Source of the DNA: Culex pipiens pallens
Taxonomy: Eukaryota > Arthropoda > Insecta > Diptera > Culicidae
Length of the DNA stretch: 64,000 bases
Assembly (NCBI RefSeq): GCF_016801865.2
Contig: NC_068938.1
Span: forward strand, 868,001 to 932,000
Reading direction: 5' to 3'
The first letter of the stretch is position 1; each line of letters begins with the position of its first letter. Of the stretch, positions 13,701 to 25,700 are shown in pieces. Below the pieces are notes generated by a model. It saw only the letters and a list, made by a program, of their open reading frames with translations, did not search any database and was not told the origin of the DNA. Both the position numbers and the translations under genes were made by a program.

Positions 13701-16700
13701 TTGCCTGAAATTTGTTAAAACTGGTTTTGTTTATAAAATTATTGATTTATATTGCATTTTATACTGAATTCGAAGCACGAATCACAAGTTTAAACATTTT
13801 ACATGAAATTTGTTCAAATGAAAATGCCTATAAATTTGAAGATTTTTTTTTAACTGTGTTTCAAAAACACATATTATTTATTATTTACAAACTTATTGAA
13901 TCTTCTCCTAGTGGAAAATTGTCCAAAGAATCCGAAAATGCATTCCGTTTTCCGATTCAAAATCATGTTCATTGAGAAAATCATGACACTTTGAGAAGTT
14001 TAAAATAATGACTTTTATTAACATTTTCTTAACTATAGTTAACTAACTTTTTAAACTCTTCAAAATTTTATGAAAACTTCTTCTTGAGGAACTTTGAACA
14101 CTTCTCTACCACGGTCAGTATGTTTCTGAACCATTCCTTACGTTTTTTAATTGTACTCTTCATTTTTCGGAAAAATCGCAAACCTATCAAAGTCACCCCG
14201 GCTATCAAAGTCACCCCGTTTTACGGTACCCAAGTAACATTTTTAAACCAACTAGCCACCGCCAAGTTTTATTGAGGTTGTATTGTAGCATCTTGATTGC
14301 TCAATAGTTTTATTTGGGCATTCACCGCAACCAACAAGCAAGAGCTTATTAATAGGTTCTAACTGGGTTTCATGCCTCGGACATAAAACCGGGTGGAAAT
14401 AAAAGCCATATGGCTTTCAATAAGGTTTTATGAAAGTTTTAATAGAGGCCTGAAAACCAGATGGCAATTCCATGCCAAACGGTTTTATCGCATGCTTTGT
14501 TAAAACCTAGGGTGTTGTAGCTGTCAAGTGCCATTAGGCATGTAAAAAGCTCACTTAAAACTATAAGCTCCTAAAAGAGCATTTATCGTGGCCAAATAGC
14601 AGTGCATAAATATGGTGCTAAACGCGTGCTCTGATTGAATATGATTGACCGCCATCTTGATTGAAAAAATAGAAAACTGAAATTTTTTATTTAAATTTGA
14701 TGAAAACACACATTTATGCTGAATTTCTGGTATGATTAATATAGCGATTAGTGTTTAAAAATATTTTGAATATTTTTTTTTCAAAAAATTGCAATAAAAT
14801 ATTTTTTAACATTAAACAATATGATAACAAAATATTGATTTTTGATGAAGCGAGTTGAATTTTTTGGCTCTATCTCCCCTACATTTATCAATAAATTTCA
14901 ACCGCAGCTGAATTTGAGCCATCAATTGAGAGAAATAAGCTCTCAAATTATTTGGATTACCTCTAATATCTATTATTTATCATCGCCATTTTTGACAATC
15001 ATCTCCATAATTTCATTTGGCAAGACGAAGACTTATTTTTGCCAAAATAAAACCTATTTGGCATAAGACGTTTGAAGACGTATGAAATGTCATTTTTCCA
15101 TAACTCCTGACTAGGTTTTAACAAAGGTTTTATCAAGGCTTTGAAGATGTTGTTAGGATTCAGTTGTAAAGCCTTGAACTCCTATGTAGGTTTTATAAAT
15201 AGGCCGTAACAACCTTTTACGGAGGTCCTTTTGGGTTTTAAGTGAGGTTTATCAAAGTTCTGGGGAGTTTGTTACGACTAAGGAATTTTAATGTTGGTTT
15301 TGGCTGATAGGTTTTATAGCGGTTGTGACAACTTTGATAAAGCCTAAAATGTTACTTGGGTAGTTACTGCAAAGTTATTCGGGTAGAGTTAGTGATTTTT
15401 GACGATTTTGTGTACGGCTATTTTTTTAAATAACTAAATAATAAATATTTGATCCATAAAGACTATTAAAGTCAATTTTATTATTTTTCAATTCAAAAGC
15501 TTGATATGAACCATTTGAAGAATTTTTCAGTTTTTTTACAGTTTTTTTAAAACTAACTAAATTTAGTAATATGTTCATTCGTTGTAATACACATGTTGCT
15601 GTTATTTTATTTGAATGGTATTGTTTCAATAGAAATTGAAATAATCCAGCTTTGTTTTATTCAACATAAATGAATAATTACCTTTTAAAACCATTTCAGA
15701 TTTTTTTCTTTTTTTCCCGTGAAAGATAAAAATACACTTTTCTTTGTTTTCTGTTCTCATTTTGAATTAATAATTTCGATTTCGTTAGAAATCATATAAT
15801 TTTTTTTTTGAATATTAGGAGAATTTTGTTTTTTGTGTCACGTTCAAATATATAATGAAGCATAACAAGTCGTTTCAGTGATGTAAACAAAAGATATACA
15901 GAGTTATTTTAACATTTTTCCCGTTCCGCAAAATTTGCGTGAAATTTGGTGTTTTGAAATTGAGGTCCCCGTGAAAATTGCAATTTTCAAGCGTGAAATG
16001 ACCCATTGTTTTTTGGTGCCTTTTTGATATTAACAATTAATGTCTCTAATTTTTTTCATTCATTTTATGCGATTGCAAGGGTTTTGAGGAAAATATAAAT
16101 TACAAATATTGGTATTTGATACAAGTTAAATTTTTCACTTTCTGAATTTGCATACACAAGAAGCAATGGTGGAATCAAAATGACCACAAATTCGTTTTTT
16201 TTTTTGTGTAAAGTTAAACCTCGCATAGTGCGCAGGCGTTATGTTTTGTATTTTTTCGATTACTCTAAAATGACATAATATTTTTGCAATCTTTTGGAAG
16301 CAAATTGTAGATTGGAATAAGACGAACAAATTGCTTTAAAAAGATTGCAAAAATTTTACGCGCTTTTTGAGAAATCGACAAAATACTAAGCGTAACGCCT
16401 GCGCACTATGCGAGGTTTAACTGTATGTGTATTTCAATATTTAGAATTTAAAAAAACGCTGAAACAATCTCAAAAGCCAATTTCTTCAAACTCTAAATAT
16501 GTTTATTAATTTGAAAATGTCTAATTTTTATGGTGTATGTATGGTGCCACCCTAACGAAGTTCGAATTTTTTACAAATGATGTACATTATTTAGACGTTT
16601 CTAAATCTGCCCTCAGAATCAGTCCAATATATCAAAATATAAATGTTTGGTCATGCTTTGGATCTTATGAAACACCCTAAATGTGAAACAACTTCCAAAA

Positions 16701-19700
16701 ATTCCCCCTTTTCATTAACTCTTCCCAAGGACACAAATGCTCCAATACTGCTTTTTTGGCAAAAATCTTTTGTGTTGAAGGTTAAAACGTCTTCCGATAG
16801 AAATTCTTAGAATACGGTTTCAGAAAAGAAAACTCAAAATCCCTTTAAAACCATTCAGCTTTTAAAATAATGCTCCAACATTTACCACCACTCTCATTAT
16901 GCAAATAAACCTAGGGATAGTGACCAATGAGACCCGCGAACGATGCCATTTTAAAGCACTCCCAACGACGGTCTGATGGATTCCAAAGAAAAACGAGCCA
17001 GAAAAACTGTTTCACTTTGCTACCGCGACTGCCTGTTTGCAGATCACTTCGAAAATTTCAACATTTTGAAACCGAGCATCAACTTCACTCTTTGAATAAA
17101 GAGTGACTGATGCCTATCCGTGTCGGGTCGAGTGACTCTCTGTGCTAGTACTTTGCTTGCAATATCCCTCCGAGATACACACGCAGGGAACGACGGTGAA
17201 CCCAAGTGTCCTCCTAGGGTTAACATCCTGACAGCTATTGCCGCGGTGTGATAAGAACTGGAACCGGGAACTCTTGTGTTGGAACTTCATTGTTTTTTCG
17301 TCCCACGCAACAACTAATTGCGCTGAATTTGAAGTAGATTTTTGTGAAACTTTTTTTTTAGTTTTTGTTAAGCAATTTTGAAAAATAATTTTGGTTAAAT
17401 TAAAAATCCAAGTTCAAATTGCACAAAAATCTTCTTTAGATACAGCGCCCAAAAGTGTACGCTGCTCCCCATAGACCAAAAACTGGTCCACGCTGTGACG
17501 ACAGCCCTGCAGCAACTGGATGCTGCTGCGTGTTTCCTTTCACCAAGTTGTGCCTGTTATTCCTTCGCCAAGTGGTTTCTTCTTGTTCTGAGATTCTGCA
17601 CGCTTGCTGTGATGGCTTTATACCCTCTTGGGGTTCTTGGCAGCTCCCGACAGGATTTTCTACTCGATTGAATAATAGATTTAGTGCACTTTGACTATCC
17701 CGGTATCAAGATATCCCGGGCAACAAAGAATCCGTTGAACTCAACTCGGAGCACGAACTATAAAAAGCCGCGTCTGTTCGAAGTTCACCATCAGTTGTTC
17801 AACAAAGTTCGAGCTCTTTCAAGCATCCTCCCAAACAAACTCAAGATGTTCAAATTCGTAAGTTGCTATCTTTGATCATCCAAACATCACTTAAATCCAC
17901 TTCTCAACAGGTCATCGTCGTCCTGGCCCTCATCGCCTCTGCGCTGGCCGTTCCGAAGCCGGTGCTACTGGCGGCCGCTCCCTCCTATTCGTACACCGAG
18001 CGCTTTGATAAGCCGGCACTGAGCTATTACTCGGCACCCCTGCCCAGCTACTACCCTGCTGCCCCGGCACCGTACCTGCACACTCCACTGGCCTACAGTG
18101 CCCCCGTGGCAGCCTATCCCGCTGAGTATGCGCTGCTGTGAGATGAGGAAGGATAAAGACACGGGATGGACAAAGGAATTGAGATTGGAAGACGTTCTGG
18201 AATATTTGTGATGATTTTGAATAAACGGTGGTTCAAAATGTATTGAAAGCTTGTTGTCTTTTCTTTCCAACTTTTATCTTTACTAACACAATTACTAACA
18301 TAAAGTAAAAAAAAAAACATAGAAAATGCCGAGATCCAATTTTGGTCTTAAAAGTCATGGTTATATTAACAATTATTTTGGCATTGTCTTCAAAAAAAAT
18401 CTCTAAATAAAATGTCAATTTCGATTGTTTTTATCTTTTTGATTAAATGTTATCCTAAAATATTTAAAGCCGTTGCAAATATTTTTCAAAGTTTTTGTCT
18501 GACATGACAAAAATGACAAAAATGACAAAAATTACAAAAATTACAAAAATTACAAAAATTACAAAAATGACAAAAATTACAAAAATTACAAAAATTACAA
18601 AAATTACAAAAATTACAAAAATTACAAAAATTACAAAAATTACAAAAATTACAAAAATTACAAAAATTACAAAAATTACAAAAATTACAAAAATTACAAA
18701 AATTACAAAAATTACAAAAATTACAAAAATTACAAAAATTACAAAAATTACAAAAATTACAAAAATTACAAAAATTACAAAAATTACAAAAATTACAAAA
18801 ATTACAAAAATTACAAAAATTACAAAAATGACAAAAATGACAAAAATGAAAAAAATGACAAAAATGACAAAAATGACAAAAATTACAAAAATTACAAAAA
18901 TTACAAAAATTACAAAAATTACAAAAATTACAAAAATTACAAAAATTACAAAAATTACAAAAATTACAAAAATTACAAAAATTACAAAAATTACAAAAAT
19001 TACAAAAATTACAAAAATTACAAAAATTACAAAAATTACTAAAATTACAAAAATTACAAAACTTACAAAAATTACAAAAATGACAAAAATGACAAAAATG
19101 ACAAAAATGACAAAAATGACAAAAATGACAAAAATGACAAAAATGACAAAAATGACAAAAATGACAAAAATGACAAAAATGACAAAAATGACAAAAATGA
19201 CAAAAATGACAAAAATGACAAAAATGACAAAAATGACAAAAATGACAAAAATGACAAAAATGACAAAAATGACAAAAATGACAAAAATGACAAAAATGAC
19301 AAAAATGACAAAAATGACAAAAATGACAAAAATGACAAAAATGACAAAAATGACAAAAATGACAAAAATGACAAAAATGACAAAAATGACAAAAATGACA
19401 AAAATGACAAAAATGACAAAAATTACAAAAATTACAAAAATTACAAAAATTACAAAAATTACAAAAAATACAAAAATTACAAAAAATACAAAAATTACAA
19501 AAATTACAAAAATTACAAAAATTACAAAAATTACAAAAATTACAAAAATTACAAAAATTACAAAAATTACAAAAATTACAAAAATTACAAAAATTACAAA
19601 AATTACAAAAATTACAAAAATTACAAAAAATACAAAAATTACAAAAATTACAAAAATTACAAAAATTACAAAAATTACAAAAATTACAAAAATTACAAAA

Positions 19701-22700
19701 ATTACAAAAATTACAAAAATTACAAAAATTACAAAAATTACAAAAATTACAAAAATTACAAAAATTACAAAAATTACAAAAATTACAAAAATTACAAAAA
19801 TTACAAAAATTACAAAAAATACAAAAATTTCAAAAATTACAAAAATTACAAAAATTACAAAAATTACAAAAATTACAAAAATTACAAAAATTACAAAAAT
19901 TACAAAAATTACAAAAATTACAAAAATTACAAAAATTACAAAAATTACAAAAATTACAAAAATTACAAAAATGACAAAAATGACAAAAATGACAAAAATG
20001 ACAAAAATGACAAAAATAATGCGTAATGATAAGTAATTGCGAACACGGTCAAAATTCAAAATTATATGAGTGAATTTCCCAAAAACCCTGAAAATTACCC
20101 TTGAAGGAATATTTTTTGAAGTGTTTTACAAAGTGCAAAAGAAAGCCCTCGCGATTACCTTCCCAACGGTATATAACTTTTTAATGTTTGGAAATGTATT
20201 TTGGGAAATATCATTTCTCCAAATTTAGGCATTTTTTCGAAAAAAAATCTATTGTTCAAAACAAGTATTTCTTAACATTTGGCTAATGGCTGACATTTTC
20301 ATTGGTTCGAATTTTGTTTTTATGGTTTTTTTGGTGCGCCGAATCGAATGAAAATGCCGTAACGATTTGAGAACATGTGCATCTAGTGGGACGGTTTCAG
20401 CGAGAATTGCTCATTTTACAGTCCAGATTCGGTTATCTGAAGTCTCGAATATTCAAAGTTAAAGTTTTTTAAATTAATCATATAATAGAAATTTGACAAT
20501 TTGCAGCTCACAAGCTAATATGTTTTTGCATTTCAGACAAAGAATTGGAAAAAAACTGAAATTCATAAATAGCTATAATTATACAAATTTTTATGAAGAT
20601 TTAGGAAAAGCTTAAACCGCCAGTGGGGGTGGAATTGGGTCTGGGAGGTAAGATTGATTCACTATGATTTTATTTACTGATTTCGTGTATTTTGTTACTT
20701 TGCAGGGATATTTTTAGAGTGTATTTGAATATTTTAGTTTTTGTTACGAAAATTTCGTGCTCAATAAAATTAGTAAGGAATAAAATTTATAATTTTTTTT
20801 AGCAGTGCATATTATTTACATTTAACAATGTCTAACTCTAACTGCTTTTAAATACCAACTTGAGCCTAAACCATGTTATTGACCCACATTTATTATCCCT
20901 AGATTGGGTTGGTTAGTAATATTTTTTATTATTTTTTAAATTTATTTATTGCTGTTTTTGCATATGGGACATTTATGCGAACATGGGCAGTATAACAGGA
21001 TTAAATTTTTATATCAGATCCTTTATCTGGCTATTTCATGACGTGCTGGGATTGAATTCGGTTCGATTTACTGGACTTTCTGTGTCTGCATAATTGGAAT
21101 GCAATTAACGCGGATTTATCTCATTTTTCTCGTCCTCGCAGTGTCCTCCATCTACGGAAACCACACACTGGACAGCGGGAAATCATCGTCCTCGCCGTCC
21201 ACCGCCAGCTCTTCCAGCAGCAACAGTTCCTCCAATGTGCCAACGCTCACGCTCTCCCCGGACGAAACCATGTCCCACTTTGTGAACCAATCGCGAATGG
21301 TCGGCTGCACCTCGTCCGATCCGGACGTGAAGCTCCGGTGGCGCAACCCGAAGAACGCCATCATCGCCGACGCCAAGGGCCGCGTCCACGTCGAGCAGTT
21401 CAGCGGGGCGTCGCTGATGCTCATCTTTGAGGCCATCGTCCGGTCCGACCAGGGCAACTGGACCTGCGAAACCGACACCGAGGGTGGCAAACCGGTCCGG
21501 AAAAAGTCCTTCAAAATGATAGTTAATGGTAAACGCGAGGGTGGCAGGTTGAAGGTTTTTTAGTCATTTATGCGATTTTTTGTGTGTGCTGCAGAACCAA
21601 TCTCGTTCCGGGACACCAGGACGGTCCAAACGGCCATCGAAGACAAGGACGCGACCATCCGGTGCGAGGTGCGGGGACATCCGGAGCCGTCCGTATCGTG
21701 GTCCTTCAACGGGCAGCCATTGTTCCGTGAGTAGTCTCTTGTGTTACATGTATGAGCTGATAATCGCAAGGGTGTCGCATTTGATTTACGATACAGAATG
21801 CAGATAGGACAAATATTCATGTTTGGTTCGCTTGAAGCAATATTGAAGCAAAAAAGCGGATCAGATTTTCGATGCCACCGCCTGCTACGATGAGAGGAAA
21901 AAGTTGCCCTTTCACCTGACTTTGCGGTTCTTGTTTCAAGTGGTTTGGTGTAGGGGTTTGACCTCTCTTGATGCTCCTCTCTGACTTGATACATATTTTA
22001 TAGATCCAGGAAACGAGTGAGGGTAGTGAGATGAGGGGGAGAATGAACAGAAGAGTGCTTTTTTCTGTTCGAACGTTTTAGCGAACGAGCAAAAAGTTCC
22101 GGAAATGGAGGTCAGATATTGCCTTTTTTTGGCTGTGTGAAGTGAATAAATCTGCCGATAAAATATGTTTTTGGACAGGTTAAAGGTGATCGACTAGAAG
22201 AATCATGAGTCTTCAAGTAGAAATTGAAATGCTTTTTTTGAAGTTCATTGTTTCGTGCAAATTTTTTTAACATTAAAGTTTCCTTATTAATGCAAGAGTT
22301 GAGGTTGTAATTAACATTCACTCCTGGAAGCAAATTATATTTAAAATAAAACTGTTTGAATAACAACAGAAAAAAAAACAAATAAATTCATAAACTTTTA
22401 GTTCAGCAAAAAATCTATTCCCAGCACTTTCATTTGATTGATGAAACCTTAGCGCCAAACAGTCACCTCTCATTTCCATTTCAAAATTAAAAGTCAAGAA
22501 AAAATCCAACAAACCACATTGCTTCTGTGGCAAGCGCACTCATCCGGAAAGCTTACTGAGATCACACCAAGTTTTTTTCTTCACACCCTGTCACTCATCG
22601 TAGTTGCCTTTGCTTTCTGGGGACAGAGGAGAAAAGAAACGCGCGACTTTTCCTGATGGAATGGATTAAATGTACAGAGCAATGTTAGTTTTTTTTTTCT

Positions 22701-25700
22701 TTATGCATCGCCTGCTGCGATGACAAATCGTAGAAATGCTCAAAGTTGCGGAAGAAAAAAATATGTTTGAAGAGCTTTTCCATCACAACGCTCTTTGAAT
22801 ATCAATTTTCTTTGCTGTTTTTTGTCTCTTCGAGACAGTTTTGAACTTTGTGGAATTTTGTTGGATCACATGATTAAGACGGCTTTAATCGCAAAATGAC
22901 ACCTTAAAGTACGGAATGATTGATTGTTCGCGGCTCATTTGCATCGAAGGCGTTGAAATTGAAATTTGATAGCCCTCAAGACGATAATCTGCTCTTCATC
23001 CCCCCTCCCTCCCCATGCTAATCAATTTCTAATCACCAGCCCCGAACGGAAAGTACACGATGCTGGCGGACGGACTGATGATCAAAAAGGTGACCAAGAA
23101 CGACGCCGGCGAGTACACGTGCAAGGCGTTCCAGGTTTCGACCACCGGAAGCAGTTTCGAGGAGAAAACGATCCGGCTCAATATCAAACGTGAGTGTTCC
23201 TTCCTTCTTTGAATTTCCAACCTCCGCTAATTGCCATTCCATTGTCGATTTTCTATTCCCTACCCCGCACAACAGACAAGCCCTACTTCATCCACCGGGG
23301 CACGTACGGCTCGCGGAACGTCACGTACGGCTACGTGGGCGGGATGGTCAATTTGACGTGCGAGGCCACGGCGGAACCGCCGGCCAACTTTACCTGGTCG
23401 GCCAACAACAAAAAGTTTTCCCATAAAAGCCACCACATCTTCACCGCCAACCACATCTCGATGCTGCAGGTGAGTCCGTTGAAGTGGAAAAAGAGGAGAA
23501 TAATCCTAGGAGGCCATGTTGAAGTAGGGGGGAAGGTAGTAGGCGATGCATGTTCTTGGGTGTCAAAGTTGGGGAAAACTACAACAAAGTAGGCGGTGGG
23601 TGATTTGAAAGTTCACTTCCAATAGAACAGATGGATTTTGCAAATTTAAATTTCTGAAAAATGGAAGATGGTCTTAAATCTTAAATCTTGAATCTTGAAT
23701 CTTGAATCTTGAATCTTGAATCTTGAATCTTGAATCTTGAATCTTGAATCTTGAATCTTGAATCTTGAATCTTGAATCTTGAATCTTGAATCTTGAATCT
23801 TGAATCTTGAATCTTGAATCTTGAATCTTGAATCTTGAATCTTGAATCTTGAATCTTGAATCTTGAATCTTGAATCTTGAATCTTGAATCTTGAATCTTG
23901 AATCTTGAATCTTGAATCTTGAATCTTGAATCTTGAATCTTGAATCTTGAATCTTGAATCTTGAATCTTGAATCTTGAATCTTGAATCTTGAATCTTGAA
24001 TCTTGAATCTTGAATCTTGAATCTTGAATCTTGAATCTTGAATCTTGAATCTTGAATCTTGAATCTTGAATCTTGAATCTTGAATCTTGAATCTTGAATC
24101 TTGAATCTTGAATCTTGAATCTTGAATCTTGAATCTTGAATCTTGAATCTTGAATCTTGAATCTTGAATCTTGAATCTTGAATCTTGAATCTTGAATCTT
24201 GAATCTTGAATCTTGAATCTTGAATCTTGAATCTTGAATCTTGAATCTAGAATCTTGAATCTTGAATCTTGAATCTTGAATCTTGAATCTTGAATCTTGA
24301 ATCTTGAATCTTGAATCTTGAATCTTGAATCTTGAATCTTGAATCTTGAATCTTGAATCTTGAATCTTGAATCTTGAAATCGGCTAATTTTGTCCATTCC
24401 AGATGATATTTATTCAGAGAAGTTGAGAAAATTTCTAATACCTACAATTGCCTACACAGCAAAAAATCCGATGGTAAAATCGCATGCAAAAGCATGCACA
24501 TCACCTTCGTCAAAATAAACACTTAATATTACACACTGCATGTACAATTTTTGCAAACACAAAAAAAAAGTTGCAACCGACGGGATTCAAAGCCAGCACC
24601 AACAGTCAGGACTGGTGCCTTAGCCCACTCGGCCATCAGACCGATGAAATGCTGTAAGGATAAACGCATATATGAGCTTGACATTTCGGTCAAGTAGGTT
24701 TCCCATACTGATGGGCTACATATTCTAGGGTGTAAAATTACATTAAATTGCATAAAATAATGCAATATTTATTTCACACTCAAGCTATTTACACGCAGCT
24801 GGATTACTACTTTTTTAGCTGTGTAGGAGACATTGAAAATAAGGTATCAAAAAAATTAAAATTTGTATTTTTTTTAATCCAACAGCCTTTTATTAGCTGG
24901 TATCAATATCTCAGAAACTAATGGTCCTATTTTCAATGTTAAAAAATATTTAAACATTGATAAATAAATGTTTAATAAAACATTTGTGAATTTGCAGATC
25001 TTTTCGATAAATTATTTTCTAAATTTTAAAATCAAATCAAACATTTCAAAAGGGTATAATATCGAATATTTAACCTTTTTGAATATTTTTGGGTCATTTG
25101 TTACAAGCGAAATACTCGTTTTCAGAAAATTTGTTTAGTAAAATACAAAAAAAAATATCATTGTAAGATATTCAAAATAAAAAATAACCCTATTACCTTT
25201 TTAGAAATATCAACATTTTTTAATAAGTTTCAAATGCAAAAAATGTTGCTTTTTTCGAATTAAATATATTTTGTACAAATTATTGAAATTACAGTAAGTG
25301 TTACAATTTTTGAATAGACTCAACTTTTTAAAGTTGTAAGTTGCAACAGTCAAACTAAACATGTTTTTGCATGGATTATCACAACATTGATGTCTTGAAT
25401 GCACAAAATACTTCAATTTCGACTTACCATAATATCAGTATATAATAAACTTCAAAACATCTCAAAATTTCATAACTTTAGGATGAATGTAAAATAATAC
25501 TTAGATTAGCGTAGATTATATCAAAATTGATATTCTGGTAAATAAATTCCTTAATTTTCGACTTTCGACTTCGACTTCATAATTTCAATTAAATTTATTC
25601 GAGTCTCAGTATTTGTTTTGCTTTTAAATATTGTTATAATTTGGCATGGAACTTCATAGTCAACAAATTCATAGAAAGTCATTACAAAAAATTTAAAATA

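Larger units (their letters stand above)
4792..21141 (+). other. intron 1 of the Ig/FN3 gene
   Basis: This is a 16.3-kb GT-AG intron. It contains a foldback element (8440-9150), two SINEs (7775-7997 and 13416-13660), nested MITEs (13038-15360), a short MITE (16211-16423), a complete small secreted-protein gene (17846-18141) and a 9-bp satellite (18501-20017). The remaining sequence, about 4.8-7.7 kb, 9.6-13.0 kb and 15.4-17.4 kb, is AT-rich with degenerate repeats and no exon that I can support. Confidence 0.75.

Noticed and set aside
18464..20059. Very long open frames (over 500 codons) on both strands
   Set aside because: They are stop-free translations of a 9-bp satellite; the peptide is a pure tripeptide repeat.
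1120..24377. CRISPR-like arrays
   Set aside because: The repeats have no spacers; they are contiguous tandem units in a eukaryotic genome.
23681..24397. 238-codon minus-strand frame with a seven-residue repeat
   Set aside because: Translation of the heptamer array.
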